Positions 7,673-15,447 are shown, numbered from the stretch's first letter. The stretch: 18,562 nucleotides of DNA from Pseudomonadota bacterium (GCA_021808985.1 JAKBAQ010000025.1:1-18562); one strand, 5' to 3'. Numbers and translations are program-made. The notes: generated by a model from the sequence alone, not told the origin.

Positions 7673-9595
7673 ATGCCTGTCATCACCCTGCCCGACGGAA
7701 GCACACGCCAATTTGACGGTGCCGTCACGGGCACGGAGATCGCCGCCGCCATCGGCCCCGGGCTCGCCCGCGCGGCGCTGGCCATGGTGGTGAACGGGGT
7801 GGAGATGGATATGTCTCGCCAGATTGGCGAGGATGCGGCGGTGATGTTCATCACCCGCAAGGATGAGGCGGCGCTGGAGCTGATCCGCCATGACATGGCG
7901 CATATTCTGGCCGAGGCCGTGCAGGCGCTGTATCCGGGCACGCAGGTTACCATCGGGCCTTCCATCGAGAACGGCTTCTACTATGATTTCGCGCGCAATG
8001 AGCCCTTCACCCCCGATGAGCTGCCCGCCATCGAGGCGAAGATGCGCGAGATTATCGCCGCCAATGCGCCCTTTGAGCGCCAGGTGCTCGGGCGCGATGA
8101 GGCCATTGCCTTGTTCGAGAGCAAGGGCGAGCGCTTCAAGGCCGAGCTGATCCGCGACCTGCCGGGCAGCGAGACCATTACCATCTATCATCAGGGCGAC
8201 TGGTTCGACCTTTGCCGCGGGCCGCATCTGCGCACCACCGGCGATGCGGGGACCGCCTTCAAGCTGATGAAGACGGCCGGCGCCTATTGGCGCGGGGATT
8301 CCAGGAACCCGATGCTGAGCCGCATCTACGGCACCGCCTGGCGCGACCAAAAGGAGCTGGACGCCTATTTGCGGCAGCTGGAGGAGGCTGAGCGGCGCGA
8401 CCACCGGCGCATCGGCCGGGAGATGGATCTGTTCCATATTCAGGAAGAGGCGGTGGGCAGCATTTTCTGGCACCAGAAGGGCTGGAAGCTCTACCGCGCG
8501 GTGGAATCCTATATCCGCCGCCGCCTGGATGCGGCGGGGTATGAGGAAGTGCGCACGCCGCAGCTGGTGGACCGCAAGCTGTGGGAAAAGTCTGGCCATT
8601 GGGACAAGTACCGCAAGCATATGTTCATAGCCGAGGTGGTGGACGAGGAATCCACCCTGGCGCTGAAGCCGATGAACTGCCCCTGCCATGTGCAGATATT
8701 CAAGCAGGGGCTGCGCTCTTACCGCCAGCTGCCGCTGCGCATGGCCGAGTTTGGCGCCTGCCACCGCTTTGAGCCTTCAGGCGCGCTGCATGGCATTATG
8801 CGCGTGCGCGCCTTCACGCAGGATGACGCGCATATTTTCTGCACCGAGGAGCAGATCGCCTCGGAGACGGTGAGGTTCGTGGAACTGCTCGAATCCGTCT
8901 ACAGGGATTTCGGCTTTGAGAGTTTCGCGGTCAAATTCTCCGACCGGCCGGCCGAGCGCGCCGGGGCGGATGATGTGTGGGACCGCGCCGAGGCGGCGCT
9001 GAAGAGCGCGTGCGAGGCGGCGGGTGTCTCTTATGTTCTCAACCCCGGGGAGGGTGCGTTTTATGGCCCGAAGCTGGAGTTCGTGCTGCGCGATGCGATT
9101 GGGCGTGACTGGCAGTGCGGCACCATTCAGGTGGATTTCGTGCTGCCGGAGCGGCTTGATGCGGAATATGTGACGGCTGATTCGGCGCGGGCGCGCCCGG
9201 TTATGCTGCATCGCGCGATCATCGGCAGTTTTGAGCGGTTCATCGGCATTCTCATCGAGAATTATGCGGGGCGCTTTCCGCTGTGGCTGGCGCCGATGCA
9301 GGCGGTGGTGGCGACCATCGTCTCTGACGCCGATGCCTATGCCGGGGAGGTGGTGGCCGCGTTGCGCGCCGCCGGGCTGGCAGCCGAGGCTGATGTTTCG
9401 AACCAGAAGATAAACGCCAAGATCAGGGATCATTCCCTGCGCTATGTGCCCAATATTCTGGTGGTGGGGCGCAAGGAGGCCGAGGAGCGCACGGTGGCGA
9501 TTAGGCGGCTGGGTGGTGCGGCGCAGGAGATATTGCCGCTGGCGGAGGCGATTGCCCTGCTCAAGGCCGAGGCGACGCCGCCAGACCTGCGCTAG
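7673..9595 (+). CDS. thrS: Threonyl-tRNA synthetase
   Basis: 640-residue class II synthetase charging tRNA-Thr, standard full length. Domains in order: TGS (1-60, MPVITLPDGSTRQF), the N2 editing domain with HDMAH (His73, His77) and WFDLCRGPHL carrying the editing cysteine, the catalytic domain (about 245-535) and the C-terminal anticodon-binding domain (VVATIVSD onward). The catalytic zinc ligands are present: Cys336 in MNCPCH, His387 in QDDAHIF and His513 in MLHRAI, each offset by two from E. coli. The ATG at 7673 was chosen over a TTG at 7661 because the TGS domain begins there and GAGAG lies five bases upstream. It follows the GT genes by 30 bp. It is not followed by infC-rpmI-rplT, which often accompany it; the next gene is the convergent icd. 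Confidence 0.97.
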   Translation: MPVITLPDGSTRQFDGAVTGTEIAAAIGPGLARAALAMVVNGVEMDMSRQIGEDAAVMFITRKDEAALELIRHDMAHILAEAVQALYPGTQVTIGPSIENGFYYDFARNEPFTPDELPAIEAKMREIIAANAPFERQVLGRDEAIALFESKGERFKAELIRDLPGSETITIYHQGDWFDLCRGPHLRTTGDAGTAFKLMKTAGAYWRGDSRNPMLSRIYGTAWRDQKELDAYLRQLEEAERRDHRRIGREMDLFHIQEEAVGSIFWHQKGWKLYRAVESYIRRRLDAAGYEEVRTPQLVDRKLWEKSGHWDKYRKHMFIAEVVDEESTLALKPMNCPCHVQIFKQGLRSYRQLPLRMAEFGACHRFEPSGALHGIMRVRAFTQDDAHIFCTEEQIASETVRFVELLESVYRDFGFESFAVKFSDRPAERAGADDVWDRAEAALKSACEAAGVSYVLNPGEGAFYGPKLEFVLRDAIGRDWQCGTIQVDFVLPERLDAEYVTADSARARPVMLHRAIIGSFERFIGILIENYAGRFPLWLAPMQAVVATIVSDADAYAGEVVAALRAAGLAAEADVSNQKINAKIRDHSLRYVPNILVVGRKEAEERTVAIRRLGGAAQEILPLAEAIALLKAEATPPDLR

Positions 9596-9600
9596 GCTTG

Positions 9601-9617
9601 GGCGGCTGTCTGCCGCC
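9601..9617 (+). terminator. Short hairpin after thrS
   Basis: GGCGGC (9601-9606) and GCCGCC (9612-9617) form a perfect 6-bp GC stem with a TGTCT loop, five bases after the thrS stop. No T-run follows, so it may stabilise the 3' end or assist termination together with the larger palindrome at 9657-9682. Confidence 0.35.
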
Positions 9618-9637
9618 TGAAACCAACTGATATTAAT

Positions 9638-9686
9638 AAAAATTTTTGCGGGGTTTGGGGCGCTTTTTATAAAAAGCGCCCCAAGA
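9638..9686. repeat. Palindromic intergenic repeat, copy A (between convergent thrS and icd)
   Basis: A 49-bp unit: AAAAATTTTT, then GCGGGGTTT, then a perfect 26-bp palindrome at 9657-9682 whose half is GGGGCGCTTTTTA, then AAGA. A second copy at 13699-13747 matches at 47 of 49 positions. The palindrome would form a 13-bp stem on either strand. The nearest T-run is separated from the stem by about ten bases on the minus strand, so it is not a textbook bidirectional terminator, but its place between convergent genes suggests it ends both transcripts. Repetition is seen directly; function is inferred. Confidence 0.8.
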
Positions 9687-9696
9687 AATCCGCAGG

Positions 9697-10911
9697 TTAC
9701 TTCATCGCGATCTTAAGGTTGCTGTCCAGCTTGTCGAGGAAGTCCTGGGTGTTCATCCAGGGTGCGTCCTTGGAGATCAGCGTCGCGAGGTCCTTGGTCA
9801 TGAACCCGGCTTCCACCGTTGCCACGCAGACTTTTTCAAGCGTCTCGGCGAAGGCCACGACGTCGGGCGTGCCGTCAAACTGGCCGCGATAGATCAACCC
9901 GCGCGTCCAGGCGAAGATGCTGGCGATCGGGTTGGTGGAGGTTTGCTTGCCTTTCTGGTGGTCGCGGTAATGGCGTGTCACCGTGCCGTGCGCGGCCTCG
10001 GATTCGACGGTCTGGCCATCGGGGCTGAGCAGCACCGAGGTCATCAGCCCGAGGGAGCCGAAGCCCTGGGCCACGATGTCGGACTGCACGTCGCCATCGT
10101 AGTTCTTGCAGGCCCACAGATAGCCGCCGCTCCATTTGAGCGCGCAGGCGACCATGTCGTCGATCAGCCGGTGTTCGTAGGTGAGGCCGGCGGCGTCGTA
10201 CTTCGCCTTGAACTCGTTGTTGAAGATCGCCTCGAACGTATCCTTGAAGGTGCCGTCATAGGCTTTGATGATCGTGTTCTTGGTGGAGAGGTAGACCGGG
10301 TATTTGCGCATCAGCCCGTAGTTGAAGCTGGCGCGCGCGAACCCCTCAATGGAGGCCAGGGTGTTGTGCATGCCCATGGTGACGCCGGGGCCCTTGAAAT
10401 CATGCACTTCCAGGCTCACCGGGGCGCCGCCGTCGGCGGGGGTGTAGGTAAGCTCCACCTTGCCGGCGCCGGGGATCTTCATTTCCGTCGCGCGGTAAAT
10501 GTCGCCATAGGCGTGGCGGCCGATCACGATCGGCTCGGACCAGTGCGGCACCAGGCGGGGCACGTTCTTGCAGATGATGGGCTCGCGGAAGATGGTGCCG
10601 TCCAGCACGTTGCGGATGGTGCCGTTGGGGCTGCGCCACATCTTCTTCAGGCCAAATTCAACAACCCGTGCTTCATCGGGCGTGATGGTCGCGCATTTAA
10701 CGCCCACGCCGTATTTCTTGGTGGCGTGGGCGGCGTCCAGGGTTACCTGGTCGTCGGTCTGGTCGCGATATTCAATGCCGAGATCGTAATATTTGAGGTC
10801 GATGTCGAGATATGGGAGGATCAGCTTTTCCTTGATGAAGCCCCAGATGATCCGGGTCATCTCATCGCCGTCCATCTCCACGACCGGGGTTTTTACCTTG
10901 ATTTTCGCCAT
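9697..10911 (-). CDS. icd: NADP-dependent isocitrate dehydrogenase, eukaryote-like homodimeric type
   Basis: 404-residue TCA-cycle enzyme converting isocitrate to 2-oxoglutarate and CO2 with NADPH formation. It belongs to the IDH1/IDH2-like subfamily common in alphaproteobacteria rather than the E. coli type. It opens with TPVVEMDGDEMTRIIW, has IGRHAYGDIYRATE, TKNTIIKAYDGTFKDTFE (isocitrate-contacting region), YEHRLIDDMVACALKWSGG and KNYDGDVQSDIVAQGFGS (catalytic Tyr/Lys and metal Asp region), and EAAHGTVTRHYRDHQKG (NADP-contacting). The ATG at 10911 is preferred over the in-frame TTG at 10917: AAGGAG lies eight bases before the ATG but only two before the TTG. It is monocistronic, divergent from pyrE and convergent with thrS, and its product 2-oxoglutarate is the substrate of glutamate synthase encoded by the first gene. 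Confidence 0.97.
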   Translation of the reverse strand: MAKIKVKTPVVEMDGDEMTRIIWGFIKEKLILPYLDIDLKYYDLGIEYRDQTDDQVTLDAAHATKKYGVGVKCATITPDEARVVEFGLKKMWRSPNGTIRNVLDGTIFREPIICKNVPRLVPHWSEPIVIGRHAYGDIYRATEMKIPGAGKVELTYTPADGGAPVSLEVHDFKGPGVTMGMHNTLASIEGFARASFNYGLMRKYPVYLSTKNTIIKAYDGTFKDTFEAIFNNEFKAKYDAAGLTYEHRLIDDMVACALKWSGGYLWACKNYDGDVQSDIVAQGFGSLGLMTSVLLSPDGQTVESEAAHGTVTRHYRDHQKGKQTSTNPIASIFAWTRGLIYRGQFDGTPDVVAFAETLEKVCVATVEAGFMTKDLATLISKDAPWMNTQDFLDKLDSNLKIAMK

Positions 10912-10939
10912 GCGCAACGCTCCTTGGATTATGGCGACC

Positions 10940-10967
10940 TCAATATCATTCCAGGCCGGGGAGACAA
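10940..10967 (-). promoter_or_regulatory. Candidate icd promoter
   Basis: On the minus strand TTGTCT (10967-10962) and TATTGA (10945-10940) are separated by 16 bases and would start transcription near 10933, giving a leader of roughly 20 bases that contains the AAGGAG ribosome-binding site. The match to a sigma-70-type promoter is moderate. No equally good candidate was found for pyrE in the other direction. Confidence 0.35.
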
Positions 10968-11048
10968 GCCTGCCCAGCGGGTGGCGCCCGCATGGACGGG
11001 TTGCGCAACTCGGGATAGGAAAATCCCAGGATTCTGAGGAGTTGAACC

Positions 11049-11804
11049 ATGAGCGGGCGGATTGCGGCGAAAATTGACTGGGCGAGCGACTGGGACAGGG
11101 ACGCGGCGCTGACCACGGCCAAGCTGCTGCTCGAGATCAAGGCGGTGAATTTCCGCCCGGAGGAGCCTTATACGCTCACCTCCGGCTGGAAATCCCCTGT
11201 CTATATCGACTGCCGCAAGATCATCTTCTTCCCCCGCGCGCGCGCCAAGATTTGTGATCTGGCGGTGGAGAAGATCAGCCGCCATGTTGGGTATGAGGCC
11301 ATCCAGGCCGTGGCTGGGGGGGAGACGGCGGGTATTCCCTTCGCCGCCTGGATCGCTGAGCGCATGGGCGCGCCGATGGCCTATATCCGCAAGCAGCCCA
11401 AGGGGTTTGGGCGTAATTCCCTCATCGAGGGCGACGTGCCGGAGGGCATGAACACGCTGCTGGTGGAGGACCTCACCACCGATGGTGGTTCCAAAATCCA
11501 ATTCGCCAAGGCCCTGCGCGATGCGGGCGCCATCTGCAACCATACCTTCGTGGTGTTTTTCTACGGCGTGTTCCCCGGCAGCTTCGAGACGCTGGCGAGC
11601 ATGGATATTTCGCTGCATCACCTATGCACCTGGTGGGACGTTCTGGAGGCGGCCAAGAGCCAGCCTTATTTCTCCGACTCGGCGCTGACAGGGGTGCGCA
11701 AGTTTCTGGAGAACCCCATGGCGTGGTCAGCCGCGCATGGCGGCGTGGGCACGGCGGAGGAAGCGCTGGCGCATAAAATGGGCAAAGCCGCCAAGCCGGC
11801 ATAA
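11049..11804 (+). CDS. pyrE: Orotate phosphoribosyltransferase
   Basis: 251-residue enzyme adding ribose-5-phosphate from PRPP to orotate in pyrimidine synthesis. Motifs: YTLTSGWKSPVYIDCRK (41-57, orotate/5'-phosphate region), the mobile catalytic loop IRKQPKGFGRNSLIEG (113-128, with Lys115 and Lys118), and the PRPP-binding motif LLVEDLTTDGGS (137-148). The protein is longer than the roughly 210 residues of E. coli PyrE, with a C-terminal extension (HHLCTWWDVLEAAK onward) that I associate with alphaproteobacterial members. At the loop position where E. coli has His105, this protein has Phe120. The start ATG has GAGGAG eight bases upstream. The stop TAA shares its last A with the ATG of the next gene. 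Confidence 0.93.
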   Translation: MSGRIAAKIDWASDWDRDAALTTAKLLLEIKAVNFRPEEPYTLTSGWKSPVYIDCRKIIFFPRARAKICDLAVEKISRHVGYEAIQAVAGGETAGIPFAAWIAERMGAPMAYIRKQPKGFGRNSLIEGDVPEGMNTLLVEDLTTDGGSKIQFAKALRDAGAICNHTFVVFFYGVFPGSFETLASMDISLHHLCTWWDVLEAAKSQPYFSDSALTGVRKFLENPMAWSAAHGGVGTAEEALAHKMGKAAKPA

Positions 11805-13219
11805 TGACGCTGCGCGCGGCGCTGCGGGAGATTGTGGGGCAGGGCGCGGTGGTTGCCGCGCCGGGGGACCGCGCGGCCTTTGAGACCGACTGGCGCGGGA
11901 TTGCGCGCCATGCGGCGCTTTGCGTGGTGCTGCCGGATTCGGCCGCGCAGGTGGCGGCGGTTGTGAAATGCTGCGCCGATGCGGGGGTTGGCATTGTGCC
12001 GCAGGGCGGCAATACCGGGCTCGTGGCCGGAGGTGTGCCGGCGCCGGGGGGTGGGCAGGTTATCCTTAACCTGCGCCGGTTGCACCAAATCCGCGCGTTG
12101 GACCCGGTGGGTGACACCATGACCGTGGAGGCGGGTGCAACCCTGCATGCGGCGCGCGCGGTCGCCGCGGGGGCGGGCAAGCTGTTTCCCATCAGCTTCG
12201 GCGCCGAGGGCTCGGCGCAGATTGGCGGGATTATTTCCACCAATGCCGGGGGGATGCAGGTGCTCTCCTACGGGTCCACCCGCGCGCAGGTGCTGGGGCT
12301 GGAGGTTGTGCTGGCGGATGGGCGGATCTGGGATGGCCTGAACGCCTTGCGCAAGGATAATACCGGGTTTGATCTCAAGCAGCTGTTCATCGGCGCGGAG
12401 GGGACGCTTGGCATCATCACCGCCGCCACCTTGCGGCTTTATCCGGCGCCGAGCGCCCAGGCCTGCGCCCTGGCGGGGGTGGCGGATGTGGCGGCGGGGC
12501 TGGAGCTGTTCACGCGGATCCGGCATCAATGCGGCCCGGCGCTTACATTATGCGAGTTTATCGACGGCCCGGCGATGCGGCTGGGGGCGGCGCACACGCC
12601 GGGCGGGCGGCTGCCTTTTGCCGCGCCGGCTTATGTTCTGCTCGAACTCTCGGCGCTGGATGCCGATGCCACGCCCGCGGCGACGCTGGAGCGGCTGCTG
12701 GCGCGGGCCATGGAGGCGGGGGTTGCGCTGGATGCGGTCATCGCGCAATCGGCGCGGGAGGCGCTGGGGTTCATCGCCATGCGTGAGGCGGTCTCGGAGG
12801 GGGAGTTGCGCGAGGGCGGCGCGGTGAAGCACGACATAGCGGTGCCGCTGGCGGTGATTCCGGAGATGGTGGCGGCGGTTGAGCGGCTGGTGGCCGAAAC
12901 ATACCCGGATTGCCGGTTGAATGTTTTTGGCCATCTGGGCGATGGCAACCTGCATATCAACATCCGCCCGCCGGCGGGGCAGGGGCTTGCCAGCCTCGCC
13001 AGCCGCAAGGAGGCCATGACCGCCGATGTGGAGGCATTGGCGGTGGCGCGCGGCGGCAGCTTCTCGGCTGAGCATGGAATCGGCCAGTTCCGCCTGGCGG
13101 GGATGCGCGCGCATAAGCCGGCGGTGGATCTGGAACTGATGCGCGCGCTCAAGGCCGCGCTGGACCCGCATAATCTCTTCAATCCGGGCAAGCTGTTGCC
13201 CGGGAAAGGTACGAGCTGA
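11804..13219 (+). CDS. FAD-linked oxidase, D-2-hydroxyglutarate/glycolate/D-lactate dehydrogenase family
   Basis: 471-residue flavoprotein of the VAO/PCMH superfamily (GlcD/D2HGDH branch). The FAD-binding domain has VPQGGNTGLVAGG (65-77), GAEGSAQIGGIISTNAGG (133-150) and LFIGAEGTLGIIT (194-206). The C-terminal cap has VFGHLGDGNLHIN and SAEHGIG (His424), which in D-2-hydroxyglutarate dehydrogenases hold the catalytic metal and substrate. It oxidises a D-2-hydroxy acid and passes electrons to a carrier; which acid cannot be told from sequence. The start overlaps the pyrE stop by one base (TAATG), and the next gene begins at the base after its own TGA, so pyrE, this gene and the thioesterase form an operon. 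Confidence 0.9.
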   Translation: MTLRAALREIVGQGAVVAAPGDRAAFETDWRGIARHAALCVVLPDSAAQVAAVVKCCADAGVGIVPQGGNTGLVAGGVPAPGGGQVILNLRRLHQIRALDPVGDTMTVEAGATLHAARAVAAGAGKLFPISFGAEGSAQIGGIISTNAGGMQVLSYGSTRAQVLGLEVVLADGRIWDGLNALRKDNTGFDLKQLFIGAEGTLGIITAATLRLYPAPSAQACALAGVADVAAGLELFTRIRHQCGPALTLCEFIDGPAMRLGAAHTPGGRLPFAAPAYVLLELSALDADATPAATLERLLARAMEAGVALDAVIAQSAREALGFIAMREAVSEGELREGGAVKHDIAVPLAVIPEMVAAVERLVAETYPDCRLNVFGHLGDGNLHINIRPPAGQGLASLASRKEAMTADVEALAVARGGSFSAEHGIGQFRLAGMRAHKPAVDLELMRALKAALDPHNLFNPGKLLPGKGTS

Positions 13220-13642
13220 ATGCCCAACCAACCGCGGCTGGCGGATTTTCCGGCCCAGACCTACGACAAGATCCGCTATGGCGACACTGACCGGCAGGGG
13301 CATGTCAACAATGCCGTGTTCATCACGCTGCTGGAGACCGGGCGGGTTGCGCTGCTGGAGGCCAGCGGCAGGCCGCTGAGCGAGCCGGGATATGATTTCG
13401 TGCTGGCGCGCATCGCGGTTGATTATCTGGCGGAGATTACCTGGCCGGGGATCGTGGAGATTGGCACGGCGGTGAAAGCCGTTGGCAACAGCTCGATCAC
13501 GGTGGCGCAGGCGCTGTTCCAGCACGGGCGCTGCGTGGCCAAGGCGGAGGCGGTGATGGTTCAGCTCGATCCGCAGACACATCGCTCCGTGCCGCTGAGC
13601 CCGGCCTTGCGGGAGGCCTGTGGGGCCATGCGGATGAAGTGA
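13220..13642 (+). CDS. Acyl-CoA thioesterase, 4-hydroxybenzoyl-CoA thioesterase (hotdog) family
   Basis: 140-residue single hotdog domain. The signature IRYGDTDRQGHVNNAVFITLLETGRV (starting at residue 18) is typical, with Asp24 aligning to the catalytic Asp17 of Pseudomonas 4-hydroxybenzoyl-CoA thioesterase. ISVAVDYLAEI-like strand content (ARIAVDYLAEI) and FQHGRCVAKAEAVMVQLD complete the fold. It likely hydrolyses an acyl-CoA in the cytoplasm; chain type is unknown. Its ATG is the base immediately after the upstream stop codon, making it the last gene of the pyrE operon, with the palindromic element following. No ribosome-binding site separate from the upstream coding end is obvious beyond AAAGG. 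Confidence 0.88.
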   Translation: MPNQPRLADFPAQTYDKIRYGDTDRQGHVNNAVFITLLETGRVALLEASGRPLSEPGYDFVLARIAVDYLAEITWPGIVEIGTAVKAVGNSSITVAQALFQHGRCVAKAEAVMVQLDPQTHRSVPLSPALREACGAMRMK

Positions 13643-13698
13643 ATATTGCTCGAAGCGACTGTTTTAACCGTTTTCTATTATAACAAATTGAAATTATT

Positions 13699-13747
13699 AA
13701 AAATTTTTGCGGGGTTTGGGGAGCTTTTTATGAAAAGCGCCCCAAGA
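13699..13747. repeat. Palindromic intergenic repeat, copy B
   Basis: 47 of 49 bases identical to 9638-9686. The two differences (C to A at position 24, A to G at position 34 of the unit) both fall in the palindrome, leaving a still largely paired stem of GGGGAGCTTTTTA against TGAAAAGCGCCCC. Confidence 0.8.
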
Positions 13748-13748
13748 T

Positions 13749-13778
13749 TCTGGCCCTTTTTTGCAAAAAAGGGCCAGA
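13749..13778. terminator. Perfect 30-bp palindrome between convergent genes
   Basis: TCTGGCCCTTTTTT, GC, AAAAAAGGGCCAGA: each strand can form a 14-bp stem in which the GGGCC-type base is followed by an A/T-rich loop side. It is sited between the stop codons of two convergent genes. It has the symmetry expected of a bidirectional terminator but no free T-run beyond the stem; the minus strand has AAAAAAC opposite a GTTTTTTGGGG at 13778-13788, just before the stem when read in that direction. Confidence 0.45.
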
Positions 13779-13842
13779 CCCCAAAAAACTTTTGCGAATT
13801 ATCCTTAATGTTTTTGCAGAGACGGTTAAAACAATCTGTAGG

Positions 13843-15444
13843 CTAGGCCCGCACCAGCCCGACGATGGTGGTTTGCGGCGGCATGTTGGGCAGCAAGGTG
13901 GGCCAGCGGGTGGCGGGGGCGTCGAAGCTTGCCGAGGGGGTGGCGCCGGGGTGGCGCACGGCGGCGAAAATGGTGGTGCCGCCGAAGCCCACACCGCCGA
14001 TCGCCGCGCCGATGGGCGCCAGGTAGGCGGTTGAGAGCATATAAGGGCTGGGGCCGCTGGTTTGCAGGATGAACAGGCCGTCCGCGCCCAGGCTGGTGTC
14101 GCCACTCTGGTCGGTGCCGACCCACAGCTCGCCCGAGGGGCCGATATTGAGCGTGCGGGGCTTGCGCAGCCAGCCGTTGGAGCCGGTTACATAGGTGGTG
14201 CCGGGCGTGGTGGCGGGGTTGCCGGCGGCCAGGATCACCTGCCCGGCGAAGGTTTTCGCGCTTGCATCGCCGTTTGGCGGCGTGAGGGCGATGATGTGCC
14301 CGTTGCCGTCACCGGCGCGCGGGTTGAGGGTGTTGGGCACGGTGCGGGCGGGGTTGCCGCCGCAGGCAAGGTAGATGGTGCCGTTGCCGGCGGCGATGGC
14401 GATGCCGCCGGGTGAGTCGAAGGCGGAGGCGCCGGCGGAAGCGGCGGCGTCCACCGCGCCCACCAGGGCGGGGATGGTGTTTGGCAGATCAACCCAGCTG
14501 ATGCCGGTGCTGGTGATGCGCGCTGCCGAGAGCGTGCCTGAGTCGAGCGCTGTGCCGTCAGTCGCGGCGGTGGCGGCGGTGAAGCGGAACAGGAAGCCGC
14601 CGGGGGCGTCCTGGCTCATGAAGATGACCGCGCGGCCATCCTGCGTGGTGGTGGCGGCGATGCCGGCGCGGGCGAAGCGCCCCAGCGCCGTGCGCTTGAT
14701 GGGAAAGGCGCCGGGGTGGAGCGCGTCCAGCTCCGCGACCCAGCCGAAGCGCGGGGCCTGGGCGGGGTCGGCATAGCCGTAGCCCACGCCGGCGAGGCGT
14801 TGCAGCCAGGGCGAGGTGTGGCCCTCGGCCAGCAGCGCGTTGCCCCAGGGCGCGGCGCAGCCGGCCTGCGGCGCCAGCAGGCCCTGCACGGTGCTGCCGA
14901 TGACGGCGGCGACCGGGCCGGTGAGCTCGCAGAGCGTGCCGTCGGTGATGCGGCGAGTCTGGTAGCCGCCATCCACGGTGAGCCAGCGGCCGGACATGTA
15001 TTGCAGGTTAAGGACGCTGGCGCCCTGCAGGCGCCCGGCCACGGCGGGATTATCGACGCCGCCGGGAAACACCATTCTGGCCGGGGCGGTGGGGTCGGCC
15101 ACGACCATGACCAGGCGGGGAATGCCGTCCTGCGCGGGGGGAGGGGTGATTATCGCGGCGATGACGGCATCGTAGGGGAATTGTGTGCGGACCTGCTCGG
15201 CGGTGAGGGCGTTGGGGGTGAATGGCGGGGCGCTGGGGAGCAGGGCGTCGCCCCAGCGGGCGATGACGATGCGGGTGAAGCCGGGGCCCACCGTGTCGCC
15301 CTGCTGCGCGGCCTGGGTTGGCGCGGTTGGGGTTGGCGCGGCGGCGAGCGGGGCGCTGGATACGCCCAGCACGGATTGCGCCCGCGCGCCGGTGAGTGAG
15401 AGGGTGGCGAGTGAGAGGCCGTTGAGCAGATCCCGCCGTTTCAT
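13843..15444 (-). CDS. PhoX/DUF839 family protein, Tat-exported, divergent
   Basis: 533-residue predicted periplasmic protein. The N-terminus MKRRDLLNGLSLATLSLTGARA has twin arginines, a hydrophobic core and an ARA cleavage site after residue 22, typical of a Tat signal. The body matches the PhoX (DUF839) beta-propeller family: GFTRIVIARWGDALLPSAP (55-73), CAAPWGNALLAEGH (196-209), GWVAELDALHPG (234-245), IKRTALGRFARAG (249-261), and a late GGVGFGGTTIFAAVRHPG. PhoX proteins are calcium/iron alkaline phosphatases, but several motif residues I expect there are replaced here, so phosphatase activity is not assured. It begins three bases after the bamE stop and is likely cotranscribed with it. 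No Pho box was recognised. Confidence 0.75.
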   Translation of the reverse strand: MKRRDLLNGLSLATLSLTGARAQSVLGVSSAPLAAAPTPTAPTQAAQQGDTVGPGFTRIVIARWGDALLPSAPPFTPNALTAEQVRTQFPYDAVIAAIITPPPAQDGIPRLVMVVADPTAPARMVFPGGVDNPAVAGRLQGASVLNLQYMSGRWLTVDGGYQTRRITDGTLCELTGPVAAVIGSTVQGLLAPQAGCAAPWGNALLAEGHTSPWLQRLAGVGYGYADPAQAPRFGWVAELDALHPGAFPIKRTALGRFARAGIAATTTQDGRAVIFMSQDAPGGFLFRFTAATAATDGTALDSGTLSAARITSTGISWVDLPNTIPALVGAVDAAASAGASAFDSPGGIAIAAGNGTIYLACGGNPARTVPNTLNPRAGDGNGHIIALTPPNGDASAKTFAGQVILAAGNPATTPGTTYVTGSNGWLRKPRTLNIGPSGELWVGTDQSGDTSLGADGLFILQTSGPSPYMLSTAYLAPIGAAIGGVGFGGTTIFAAVRHPGATPSASFDAPATRWPTLLPNMPPQTTIVGLVRA

Positions 15445-15447
15445 GCG

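Larger units (their letters stand above)
13660..13833. repeat. 174-bp compound palindromic element bounded by 12-bp inverted repeats
   Basis: Between the convergent thioesterase and PhoX-like genes. The ends are a perfect 12-bp inverted repeat, TGTTTTAACCGT (13660-13671) and ACGGTTAAAACA (13822-13833). Inside are copy B of the 49-bp repeat (13699-13747) and a perfect 30-bp palindrome at 13749-13778 (half TCTGGCCCTTTTTTG). The right side (CCCCAAAAAACTTTTGCG, 13779-13796) is a rough inverted counterpart of the left TTTTTGCGGGGTTTGGGG. The unit is AT-rich and has no coding capacity I would trust. It looks like two REP-like hairpin units in opposite orientation, or a small MITE-like element, probably serving as a transcription end for both genes. 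No obvious target-site duplication was seen. Confidence 0.7.

Noticed and set aside
6701..8764. 687-codon open frame on the minus strand across the GT9 and thrS genes
   Set aside because: It is antisense to two clearly conserved genes, is rich in Arg, His, Gln and Pro as expected from GC-rich antisense translation, and shows no family motif.
9943..11037. 364-codon open frame on the plus strand opposite icd
   Set aside because: Lies antisense to icd, with no family resemblance; explained by codon bias of icd.
13646..13846. 66-codon open frame across the 174-bp palindromic element
   Set aside because: It translates straight through the palindromes; the sequence is explained by the repeat structure.
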